Below are positions 1-6,190 of a stretch of 6,538 nucleotides of DNA, in pieces. The stretch is taken from assembly GCA_023277325.1 (NCBI GenBank), contig JALRIQ010000126.1, positions 1 through 6,538 of the forward strand, read 5' to 3'. The stretch's first letter is position 1. The number at the start of each line of letters is the position of its first letter. Under the pieces are notes generated by a model. The model did no database searches and was not told the DNA's origin. It saw nothing but the letters and a program-made list of their open reading frames with translations. The position numbers were made by a program, and so were the translations under genes. The DNA is from Bacteroidia bacterium (lineage in GTDB: Bacteria > Bacteroidota > Bacteroidia > UBA8524).

Positions 1-467
1 TCTGGCGTATCGGATATATTGCAGCACCATTGGAAATTGCTCAGGCCTGCGAAAAACTGCAGGGTCAGTTTACTTCCGGAGCTTCTTCGATTTCTCAACG
101 TGCTGCACTTGCGGCATTAACGGCACCGCTTACGGCAACCCATCAAATGCGTGAGGCCTTTCATCGGAGAAGGGATATGGTACTCGATCTATTAAATGAG
201 ATTCCAGGAATTATCTGCAATGTGCCAAATGGAGCATTCTATCTTTTCCCGGATGTTTCTTCTTACTTTGGTAAAAAACACGAGAATGGCGTGATTGAAA
301 ATGCCAATGATTTGTGCCTCCATATTTTGAATACCTGTTTCGTATCGCTTGTGCCGGGAGAAGCCTTTGGTGCTCCGAATTGCCTTCGTTTGAGTTATGC
401 AGCGAGCGACGACACCCTTAAAGATGCACTGAAACGTATTGCTGAAGCGCTTAAAGCCTTGCATTAA
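1..467 (+). CDS. aspC: PLP-dependent aminotransferase, aspartate aminotransferase type (C-terminal part)
   Basis: This is the C-terminal 154 residues of a fold-type I aminotransferase. The gene is open at the left edge and its first full codon begins at position 3. The visible part opens with W-R-I-G-Y, the motif that follows the PLP lysine in class I aminotransferases. Its Arg (6-8) corresponds to the residue that binds the PLP phosphate. The lysine itself should lie eight residues earlier, outside the window. Next comes GQFTSGASSISQ, typical of the bacterial aspartate aminotransferase subgroup. Near the end is N-C-L-R-L-S-Y-A, whose Arg (387-389) matches the residue that binds the substrate alpha-carboxylate. 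The family normally transfers the amino group of aspartate or another amino acid to 2-oxoglutarate in the cytoplasm. Exact substrate preference cannot be read from this fragment. Its stop codon TAA shares its last base with the ATG of the next gene, so the two are very probably translationally coupled. Confidence 0.9.
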   Translation, partial: WRIGYIAAPLEIAQACEKLQGQFTSGASSISQRAALAALTAPLTATHQMREAFHRRRDMVLDLLNEIPGIICNVPNGAFYLFPDVSSYFGKKHENGVIENANDLCLHILNTCFVSLVPGEAFGAPNCLRLSYAASDDTLKDALKRIAEALKALH

Positions 468-1447
468 TGGAAAAATGGACCGCCTTTTTTGAAAAGTTCT
501 CCTCGCTCAAAGCGCTGGTAATTGGCGACTTGATGGTCGATTCCTACCTCTTCGGAAAGGTGGATAGAATATCTCCAGAGGCGCCTGTTCCTGTTGTTCT
601 TCTTGAGAAACGAGATTACCGCCTTGGTGGGGCAGCAAACGTTGCGCTTAACCTTTGTGCACTTGGTGCAGAAGTGGCCATTGCTTCAGTAGTGGGTCAA
701 GATGATATGGGCGATAAGCTTGCCGAATTGCTTCGCGCTGATGGCATAGCTACAGAAGGTTTGGTGCAAAGCAATGAACGCAAAACCACCGTTAAACATC
801 GCATTATTGGAAATAATCACCAAATGCTGCGGGTGGATGATGAAGACCTTCATGATCTTAGTCCAAGAGAGCAATCCGCTTTATTGGCTTGGATAGAAGG
901 GGAACTGAGCAACTACGATGTCATTGTTTTTGAAGATTATAACAAGGGGGTATTAGGTGAATCGCTTATTCAATCCGTGATTAAGTTGGCCAAAGAAAAG
1001 GGCATTCCTTCCGTTGTTGATCCAAAAAAGAATAACTTCCTTTCCTACACAGGAGCGACTTTGTTTAAGCCCAATTTGAAGGAAATTCGAGAAGGTTTGA
1101 ACCTGGAGTCAGCCCTGAAAACTGAAGAAGAAGTAAAACAAGCGGTAATCCGACTTCAAGGATTACTTAATACAGACATGATCATGGTCACCTTGTCGGA
1201 GCGTGGTGTGTTAATCAGCGACAGAAAGAATTGGGAACATTTACCGGCACATGTGCGGAATATCTCGGATGTTTCCGGAGCTGGGGATACTGTGGTGAGT
1301 GTAGCAGCCTTATGTTTGGCGCTTGGGGCCCCAATTCGTGATATTGCCTTTTTGGCAAATCTGGCTGGTGGACTTGTTTGTGAGAAAGTTGGTGTAGTTC
1401 CAATAGAAAAAACGAAATTGCTGGAAGAGGCAATTAAACTCGGCTAG
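467..1447 (+). CDS. hldA: D-glycero-beta-D-manno-heptose-7-phosphate kinase, PfkB family, single domain
   Basis: This 326-residue ribokinase-like (PfkB) sugar kinase matches the N-terminal kinase half of E. coli HldE (RfaE) in length and motifs. Visible marks are V-I-G-D at 18-21, R-I-S-P-E-A-P-V-P-V-V at 34-44 (a signature of heptose-phosphate kinases), G-G-A-A-N-V-A at 54-60, and the PfkB signature D-V-S-G-A-G-D at 268-274 with D274 as the expected catalytic base. The family phosphorylates heptose 7-phosphate at C1 to give the 1,7-bisphosphate in the ADP-heptose route for LPS inner core. The protein ends about where the kinase domain should, so the adenylyltransferase domain (HldC-like) must be encoded elsewhere if the pathway exists. 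The ATG overlaps the aspC stop in TAATG and has no Shine-Dalgarno. The trkH gene follows after 4 nt. The family is secure. The substrate is inferred, and another sugar phosphate is possible. Confidence 0.85.
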   Translation: MEKWTAFFEKFSSLKALVIGDLMVDSYLFGKVDRISPEAPVPVVLLEKRDYRLGGAANVALNLCALGAEVAIASVVGQDDMGDKLAELLRADGIATEGLVQSNERKTTVKHRIIGNNHQMLRVDDEDLHDLSPREQSALLAWIEGELSNYDVIVFEDYNKGVLGESLIQSVIKLAKEKGIPSVVDPKKNNFLSYTGATLFKPNLKEIREGLNLESALKTEEEVKQAVIRLQGLLNTDMIMVTLSERGVLISDRKNWEHLPAHVRNISDVSGAGDTVVSVAALCLALGAPIRDIAFLANLAGGLVCEKVGVVPIEKTKLLEEAIKLG

Positions 1448-1451
1448 GTTC

Positions 1452-3251
1452 ATGTTCGGACTGAGACAAAAAGTTAACCTATTCATCTTTGAGAACAAGT
1501 ATCTCATCCTGCGTTTAATGGGGTGGGTTGTGGCCATTAGTTCGATAGTAACCATCGGTTCTCTGGTTTATTACCATGGATTTCCTCAGACTCCAGAAGA
1601 ACAAAAGATACTCCTGGATATTAACCGCTCCTTCTTTGCTGTTTTTATTCTGAACTTCTTTACCCGACTGTTTTTCACCCTGGAAAGAAGGGCATTTATT
1701 CGGTCAAATAGCGTTGAATTTACTTTACTCAGCCTGGTTGTAATAAATTTTATCTCCTTTCAGCTGTTTGAGTTTCCCATCATTGCTAAATTATTTGAAT
1801 CATTAGGATGGGAGGGTTTTGAGCCTTATTATGTCTTCTTTATTCAATGCTATTTGTTGGTATTGATTGTTTTAGAAGTGGTGAAATCTGTTCAGGATTT
1901 AGGGAAGTTAAAATTACGCCCTACCACGATCTTCCTCATTTCCTTTGTGCTGTTGATTTTAATAGGAACCTTCCTGCTTCAATTGCCTGCACTCAATAAT
2001 GGCGGACAACTTAGCTGGCTTGATGCCCTGTTCACTGCCACCAGCGCATCTTGTGTAACCGGACTTATCGTTGTGGATACGGCCACGTTTTTCAATACAA
2101 AAGGACAAATGATTATTCTCCTTCTTTTCCAGGTTGGAGGTTTGGGAATCATCTCATTTGCTACCTTTTTTGCCACCTTTATGAAAAAGGGGATGGGCCT
2201 TAAACAGCAGAGCATGTTGAAGGAACTTTTCGATAATGAATCCCTGTTAGGAACTGTATCGCTCCTGAGAAAGGTAGTTTTCTATACTATATTTATTGAA
2301 CTGGTTAGCACTATTCTTATCTATAATTTCTGGGGAGATTATGCATTCAAAAGTGAAGGGGAGAAAGTGTTTTTCAGTGTCTTCCATGGGATTTCTGCCT
2401 TCTGTAATGCTGGATTTTCGCTATTCACCAATGGACTAGCCGAAGTGGGTATTCAGTCCAACCTGGTATTGCACATGTGTATTGCAGTAACTATCTTTTT
2501 TGGTGGCCTAGGGTTTCCTGCCTTGCGTGATATTTTTGAGGTGAAAAATGTGCGTGAGCGCCTCAGCAAGCCATGGAAAAAATGGAAATTGAGCACGCAA
2601 ATTGCGTTTTATGGTTCTTTGATTTTGGTGGCTTTTGGTTCCTTGATGTTCTATCTCTTGGAACGAAACGGAGTGCTTGAAGGACAAGCTGGTTTGCCTG
2701 TAATTCTCACTTCTGTATTTCAGTCAGTAACCACCCGAACAGCAGGATTTAATACGGTGGATTTTTCGGCTCTGGCCTCACCAACACTCATCATATTCGT
2801 ATTTCTTATGTTCATCGGAGCATCCAGTGGAGGAACAGGAGGGGGAATCAAGACATCCACCTTTGTGGTGATATTCTCGGCAATCCTGGCTACGGTAACA
2901 GGAAGAAAAGAAGTAACATTAGGCCGTCGTTCGATTTCTCAGGAATTGATTTATAAGGCATTCTCAGTCTTTATATTCTCGGCAACTTTCATTTTTGTAG
3001 CAGTGGTCTTACTCACCATAGCAGAGCCGGGTATTGAAGTAACACGACTCGTTTTTGAAGAAGTTTCAGCTTTCGCTACGGTTGGACTTTCAACGGGAAT
3101 AACAGCTGAATTATCCAGCTTTAGTAAGATAGTACTGATTGTATCGATGTTCGTAGGTAGAATTGGAGTGCTTTCTCTCGCATTCTCTTTAAGTGTGCCT
3201 GTGCGGTCAAATTCCTTCCATTATCCAAAATCGCATATCATGATTGGGTAA
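1452..3251 (+). CDS. trkH: TrkH/KtrB-type potassium transporter with N-terminal four-helix extension
   Basis: This 599-residue inner-membrane protein is the ion-conducting subunit of a Trk/Ktr K+ uptake system. The core has the four pore repeats expected of the family, with filter glycines at G204 (C-V-T-G-L), G321 (C-N-A-G-F), G432 (T-A-G-F-N) and G545 (T-V-G-L-S). A Gly-rich segment G-A-S-S-G-G-T-G-G-G-I-K starts at 456, matching the gating loop behind the third pore. The end, H-Y-P-K-S-H-I-M-I-G, is typical of Bacteroidota homologues. The core begins near residue 155. Before it are about 150 extra residues with four likely membrane helices (about 18-41, 60-77, 88-108, 126-144), absent from short KtrB proteins. 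The gene lies 4 nt after hldA with no promoter box between, so it is probably in the same operon. No TrkA/KtrA (RCK) subunit gene follows, so it must be encoded elsewhere. It starts at the first in-frame ATG, which gives a short basic leader before helix 1. Confidence 0.93.
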   Translation: MFGLRQKVNLFIFENKYLILRLMGWVVAISSIVTIGSLVYYHGFPQTPEEQKILLDINRSFFAVFILNFFTRLFFTLERRAFIRSNSVEFTLLSLVVINFISFQLFEFPIIAKLFESLGWEGFEPYYVFFIQCYLLVLIVLEVVKSVQDLGKLKLRPTTIFLISFVLLILIGTFLLQLPALNNGGQLSWLDALFTATSASCVTGLIVVDTATFFNTKGQMIILLLFQVGGLGIISFATFFATFMKKGMGLKQQSMLKELFDNESLLGTVSLLRKVVFYTIFIELVSTILIYNFWGDYAFKSEGEKVFFSVFHGISAFCNAGFSLFTNGLAEVGIQSNLVLHMCIAVTIFFGGLGFPALRDIFEVKNVRERLSKPWKKWKLSTQIAFYGSLILVAFGSLMFYLLERNGVLEGQAGLPVILTSVFQSVTTRTAGFNTVDFSALASPTLIIFVFLMFIGASSGGTGGGIKTSTFVVIFSAILATVTGRKEVTLGRRSISQELIYKAFSVFIFSATFIFVAVVLLTIAEPGIEVTRLVFEEVSAFATVGLSTGITAELSSFSKIVLIVSMFVGRIGVLSLAFSLSVPVRSNSFHYPKSHIMIG

Positions 3252-3300
3252 ATCATGGAGGAGGGCTTACTTATCGCCCAAAAAATCACCTCCATCGATT
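3251..3300 (+). terminator. Imperfect hairpin behind trkH, possible terminator
   Basis: AATCATGGAGG (3251-3261) pairs with CCTCCAT (3289-3295) and, past one bulged C, GATT (3297-3300), giving 11 base pairs. Inside, GGGC (3263-3266) pairs with GCCC (3276-3279) around a 9-nt loop. The stem begins on the last base of the trkH stop codon, a usual place for a 3' end structure. There is no T-run after the stem, so this is not a classical intrinsic terminator. It may instead protect the 3' end or be fortuitous. Confidence 0.35.
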
Positions 3301-3302
3301 AA

Positions 3303-3339
3303 ATCCGCGGTCTGTGCTTGAGCATGACTGCCCCGCGAT
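3303..3339 (+). other. Second imperfect hairpin, upstream of the permease promoter
   Basis: AT-CGCGG (3303-3304, 3306-3310; C3305 bulged) pairs with CCGCGAT (3333-3339). An inner stem TGC/GCA (3315-3317 with 3322-3324, loop TTGA) is extended by a G-T wobble and two further pairs past a bulged T. It sits 9 nt upstream of the TAnnTTTG box and covers the region where the -33 element would be. It could be an operator-like dyad, a terminator stem for the operon upstream, or chance. No T-run follows. Confidence 0.3.
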
Positions 3340-3348
3340 GAAAATTAA

Positions 3349-3356
3349 TACCTTTG
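3349..3356 (+). promoter_or_regulatory. Bacteroidota-type -7 promoter element before the ABC permease gene
   Basis: TACCTTTG is an exact match to the Bacteroidota consensus TAnnTTTG. It ends 4 nt before the ATG at 3361. The expected transcription start would fall at about 3360-3362, making the mRNA leaderless for that ATG or giving a leader of about 33 nt to the next in-frame ATG at 3394. I see no clear -33 TTG at the usual distance; the nearest candidate is CTG at 3328-3330. Confidence 0.55.
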
Positions 3357-3360
3357 ATTC

Positions 3361-4626
3361 ATGCAGCAGCTGCGTCTCTTTTTTCAGTTAACAATGGAGA
3401 GTTTTTCTATGGCCTTACAGGCTTTATGGGTGAATAAGCTGCGTTCCATTTTATCCTTAGCCGGAATATCCATCGGTATTTTCTGCATTGTATTGGTATG
3501 GACATTTGTCGATTCCATGGAAGCCAATATCAACAAGAGTTTTGAATCACTCGGACAGAACGTGGTATATGTGCAGAAATGGCCCTGGGAGTTCACACAA
3601 GATTATCCCTGGTGGAAATACATGAACCGCCCAAAGGCGACACTTAAAGAGTCTGATATTCTCAAGGAGCGACTTGTAGAGAACCCTGCGGTAAAAGAGA
3701 TTTCTTACATGTTCCGCATCTATGGCAAAACCATAAAAGCGGAGGGCACAAGTATTGAAAGGGTGAGTGGTATTGCCGTGGGTCATACGTATTCGAATAT
3801 CAATCCCGTCAATATCGAAACCGGACGTTATTTCACGGAAAGCGAATCGCGTCTGGGCAAACCGGTTATCATTCTCGGTTACAATTTGGCGATTAACCTC
3901 TTTGGAACGACAGATGCCATTGGCAAGGAAGTGCAGTTTTATGGCCGAAAGCTTATTGTTGCTGGCGTGGTTCAGCGAAAAGGAAAATCCTTATTAGGCA
4001 ATTCGGAAGATGATTCGGTGATACTACCCGTCGAATTTTTGCGAAAAGTAGCTAACCTGAACAGAGGGGGAGAGCCAAGTATTCTCGTTAAGGGAGCGGA
4101 TGATGTGGATTTTGAAGACCTGCGCCTCACCATACAGGGAGCGATGCGTGGTATCCGACGGTTAAGTCCGCGTGATGACGATGATTTTGCTATGAACAGG
4201 ATTACCATGCTCACCAAGATAATTTCTGGGGTGTTTAGTGTCTTACATATGGGTGGGAGTATCATTGGTGCATTCTCCATTTTAGTTGGAGGCTTTGGTA
4301 TCGCCAATATCATGTTTGTATCCGTGAAAGAAAGAACCGCACAAATCGGGATTCAAAAAGCCTTGGGGGCAACCAATGCATTTATCCTTTTTCAATTTCT
4401 GATTGAAGCGATAATTTTGTCCTTAATTGGCGGCTTAATCGGGGTGTTTTTTGTGTACCTCGGCAGCAAGGGTATTTCATCGGCAATGGACATCGACGTA
4501 TTTATTTCATCAACGAATTTTATTTATAGCAATTTAATTTCAGCAACTATTGGTTTATTGGCGGGGATGATTCCTGCCATCTCTGCTGCACGCATGGATC
4601 CAGTGGAGGCTATGCGATCTAAGTAA
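3361..4626 (+). CDS. MacB/FtsX-type ABC transporter permease
   Basis: This 421-residue inner-membrane permease has the MacB layout: one N-terminal helix (about 30-50), a large periplasmic domain (about 55-290) and three C-terminal helices (about 297-320, 341-367, 388-408). N-K-L-R-S before helix 1, the cytoplasmic stretch K-E-R-T-A-Q-I-G-I-Q-K-A-L-G-A at 323-337, and the closing R-M-D-P-V-E-A-M-R are the family marks. Such permeases work as dimers with a LolD/MacB-type ATPase and move lipoproteins, peptides or other envelope molecules by mechanotransmission rather than through a channel. The ATPase is not fused and not encoded in the window. The periplasmic part has an aromatic patch, W-P-W-E-F then Y-P-W-W-K-Y, near residue 75-90. 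The cargo is unknown. The start is uncertain: M1 at 3361 lies 4 nt from a promoter box, while M12 at 3394 would leave a short leader. I keep M1 because residues 4-28 read like the usual N-terminal amphipathic segment of these proteins. Confidence 0.9.
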   Translation: MQQLRLFFQLTMESFSMALQALWVNKLRSILSLAGISIGIFCIVLVWTFVDSMEANINKSFESLGQNVVYVQKWPWEFTQDYPWWKYMNRPKATLKESDILKERLVENPAVKEISYMFRIYGKTIKAEGTSIERVSGIAVGHTYSNINPVNIETGRYFTESESRLGKPVIILGYNLAINLFGTTDAIGKEVQFYGRKLIVAGVVQRKGKSLLGNSEDDSVILPVEFLRKVANLNRGGEPSILVKGADDVDFEDLRLTIQGAMRGIRRLSPRDDDDFAMNRITMLTKIISGVFSVLHMGGSIIGAFSILVGGFGIANIMFVSVKERTAQIGIQKALGATNAFILFQFLIEAIILSLIGGLIGVFFVYLGSKGISSAMDIDVFISSTNFIYSNLISATIGLLAGMIPAISAARMDPVEAMRSK

Positions 4627-4653
4627 AGACCATCGTTAATAGAGGGAACGCAT

Positions 4654-4661
4654 TATATTTG
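4654..4661 (+). promoter_or_regulatory. Bacteroidota-type -7 promoter element before the MCE gene
   Basis: TATATTTG matches TAnnTTTG exactly and ends 6 nt before the ATG at 4668. The predicted transcription start would be about 4665-4668, which leaves almost no leader. It lies in the 41-nt gap behind the permease gene, so the MCE gene may have its own promoter, although read-through from the permease is also possible. No good -33 TTG is visible at the expected spacing. Confidence 0.55.
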
Positions 4662-4667
4662 TGAGCA

Positions 4668-5600
4668 ATGAAGATTTCCAATGAATCCAAGGTGGGCATT
4701 TTTGCAGCCATCTCCATTACTATCCTTATCCTGGGTTATAACTACCTCAAAGGCCGTGACTTGTTCACACGCACCAAAACTTATTATGCCGTTTTTAATA
4801 CGGTTGACGGTCTTATCGCCTCTAATCCGGTATTGATTAACGGGTACCGAATCGGACAGGTGAGTAATGTAGCACTAATGACCGACGACAGCCTTAAACT
4901 CCTTGTAGAGATAGAAGTACAGAGCAATATCAATGTGCCACTTAACTCAACGATTAAGGTGTTTAGCTCGGATTTCTTTGGAAGTAAATCAGTAGAATTG
5001 GTTCTGGGAGATGAACCACGTCTTGCACAAAACAAGGATACCTTAAATCCTTTTATGGAACCAGGATTTACGGATAACCTCAACCAAATCACCGCACCTC
5101 TGCGTGAAAAGGTGAAAAGCATTTTAGAAGGACTCGACAGTACATTTAATGGAGAGTCAGGAGCAGCATTACGTGCAGCCATGGAACGTCTTCCAATAAC
5201 GATTGATCACCTAAATAGTACCATGGTTTCTATTGAAAATACCGTAGATACCAAAGTAGCAGACTTATTGGATCATGCCATTCAGATAGAGCGTATGGTT
5301 TTACAGAATGAGGGGGTGATTAAGCAGACCTTGGGAAATCTAAAAACCTTCACAGATACCTTAAACGCGCTGGAATTACAGAATACCATGCAACGTGCCA
5401 ATGCAGTGCTTTCAAGCCTGGATACCACTTTGAACAATATTAATCAAGGGAAAGGAACATTGGGTCAGCTTGCTCAAAACAGAGAGCTCTACGACCAAAT
5501 GGAGAATGTAAGCCGGGATTTGGATGCCCTGCTAAAAGACCTGAAAGAACACCCTGGTCGCTATGTGCGTTTTTCCGTGTTTGGTAAGAAGGAGAAGTAA
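4668..5600 (+). CDS. MCE (MlaD-like) membrane-anchored lipid-transport protein
   Basis: This 310-residue protein has one N-terminal membrane helix (about 10-27) that anchors it in the inner membrane with the rest in the periplasm. A single MCE domain follows (about 37-115), with G-L-I-A-S-N-P-V-L-I-N-G-Y-R-I-G-Q-V at 48-65 as its hallmark. The region from about 125 to 290 is helical and rich in Leu, Asn and Asp, with coiled-coil character. It contains G-K-G-T-L-G-Q-L and closes with R-Y-V-R-F-S-V-F-G-K-K, the usual tail of Bacteroidota homologues. MCE proteins form hexameric rings or tubes that carry phospholipids or other lipids between membranes, normally with an MlaE permease and MlaF ATPase, neither of which is here. 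The immediate neighbours are instead a MacB-type permease upstream and a lipoprotein downstream. The start at 4668 places a short basic segment (M-K-I-S-N-E-S-K) before the helix, as is typical. The family is secure; the cargo is unknown. Confidence 0.92.
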   Translation: MKISNESKVGIFAAISITILILGYNYLKGRDLFTRTKTYYAVFNTVDGLIASNPVLINGYRIGQVSNVALMTDDSLKLLVEIEVQSNINVPLNSTIKVFSSDFFGSKSVELVLGDEPRLAQNKDTLNPFMEPGFTDNLNQITAPLREKVKSILEGLDSTFNGESGAALRAAMERLPITIDHLNSTMVSIENTVDTKVADLLDHAIQIERMVLQNEGVIKQTLGNLKTFTDTLNALELQNTMQRANAVLSSLDTTLNNINQGKGTLGQLAQNRELYDQMENVSRDLDALLKDLKEHPGRYVRFSVFGKKEK

Positions 5601-5618
5601 TAGATTATACCACGTTAT

Positions 5619-6074
5619 ATGAAAATGTCATTTCGCTTTATCGCAATTATCGCTGCGTTTATCTTGATTTCATGTGGTAAAAGTGATGATACTAACCCGA
5701 ATCCTTCCACTTCAAATTCACCCAATTTTTATATAGGAGTTAGAAATAATTCGGACATCAACTCTTCGTGCAAAACCCGTCAATTGGTGCGTGTTGAGCT
5801 GAGTACTTCTAGTGGCAACAGCATGGAGACGAAATTCGTCCTTAATCCAGGAGAGAGCGGACTATACTCTTTTACAATTGCTGGTATTGCTACCTATGAA
5901 ATCAAGGTGTACACCAATGAAGGGCAGTTTGTAAAATGGGAAAATATAGCGCTTGAACCCAATGATAAAAATGGGGCTATGATTCTTGGGTTTTCAGAGA
6001 AGAATAGTGATTATTTGGAAGGCTGCATGCTTTCTGGTTTGAAACCAAGCGAAAGCACCGTGGACTGCAATTAA
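5619..6074 (+). CDS. Small lipoprotein of unknown function, probably surface-exported
   Basis: I do not recognise this 151-residue protein. It has a lipoprotein signal peptide: a basic start, a hydrophobic core (F7-I17) and the lipobox L-I-S-C with C19 as the lipidated residue. The residues behind it, G-K-S-D-D (20-24), resemble the lipoprotein export signals reported for Bacteroidota (S-D-D-like or K-D/E-rich), which suggests display on the outer surface of the outer membrane. A Pro/Ser/Asn-rich linker (25-36) leads to a compact domain that looks mostly beta (alternating hydrophobic residues at 37-42, 56-62, 82-98). Three more cysteines (C51, C136, C150) could form a disulfide. The gene starts 18 nt after the MCE gene and has no TAnnTTTG box, so the two are probably co-transcribed. 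A second ATG at 5625 (M3) is an equally possible start and does not change the signal peptide. Confidence 0.8.
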   Translation: MKMSFRFIAIIAAFILISCGKSDDTNPNPSTSNSPNFYIGVRNNSDINSSCKTRQLVRVELSTSSGNSMETKFVLNPGESGLYSFTIAGIATYEIKVYTNEGQFVKWENIALEPNDKNGAMILGFSEKNSDYLEGCMLSGLKPSESTVDCN

Positions 6075-6083
6075 TTCCTTTTG

Positions 6084-6126
6084 TATCCCCTCGCTTACTT
6101 GAAGCACATTGATGGCAGAGGAGATA
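6084..6126 (+). repeat. Weak inverted repeat downstream of the lipoprotein gene
   Basis: TATCCCCTC (6084-6092) faces GAGGAGATA (6118-6126) with 8 of 9 positions paired. A small stem GCTT/AAGC (6093-6096 with 6102-6105, loop ACTTG) abuts the left arm. It begins 10 nt after the lipoprotein stop, where a transcript end would be expected, but no T-run follows. It is a weak candidate for a 3' end structure and could be chance. Confidence 0.25.
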
Positions 6127-6177
6127 GGCAATCGTAGATTCCTGACTTTACTCACTTTTTCATGCTACTACCTGTTT

Positions 6178-6185
6178 TATCTTTG
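6178..6185 (+). promoter_or_regulatory. Bacteroidota-type -7 promoter element before the decarboxylase gene
   Basis: TATCTTTG matches TAnnTTTG exactly and ends 5 nt before the ATG at 6191, so transcription should begin at or within a few bases of the start codon. A T-rich run at 6156-6160 lies about where the -33 element belongs, but it is not a clean TTG. The box follows a 100-nt gap, so this gene is likely a separate transcription unit. Confidence 0.6.
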
Positions 6186-6190
6186 CGCCA

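Noticed and set aside
1311..1318. TATGTTTG, a TAnnTTTG match inside hldA.
   Set aside because: It lies within coding sequence, about 130 nt before the trkH start, with no -33 element recognised. An internal trkH promoter is possible but a chance match is as likely.
3255..3302. A 15-codon ORF (ATG to TAA) in the same frame as trkH, just after its stop.
   Set aside because: It coincides with the arms of the hairpin, has no promoter or ribosome-binding feature, and the TrkH C-terminus is already complete at its normal family end, so read-through is not needed.
3972..4313. 113-codon ORF on the minus strand inside the permease gene.
   Set aside because: It is antisense to a well-supported gene, has no recognisable domain and is best explained as a shadow of the coding bias of the + strand.
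4784..5182. 132-codon ORF on the minus strand inside the MCE gene.
   Set aside because: It is antisense to the MCE domain, with Ser/Arg/Leu-rich composition typical of shadow frames and no motif.
3265..6100. The octamer GCTTACTT occurs in both hairpin-bearing intergenic gaps (3265-3272 and 6093-6100).
   Set aside because: One shared octamer between two gaps of about 110 nt is expected by chance fairly often (roughly one in five), and the flanking sequences do not align.
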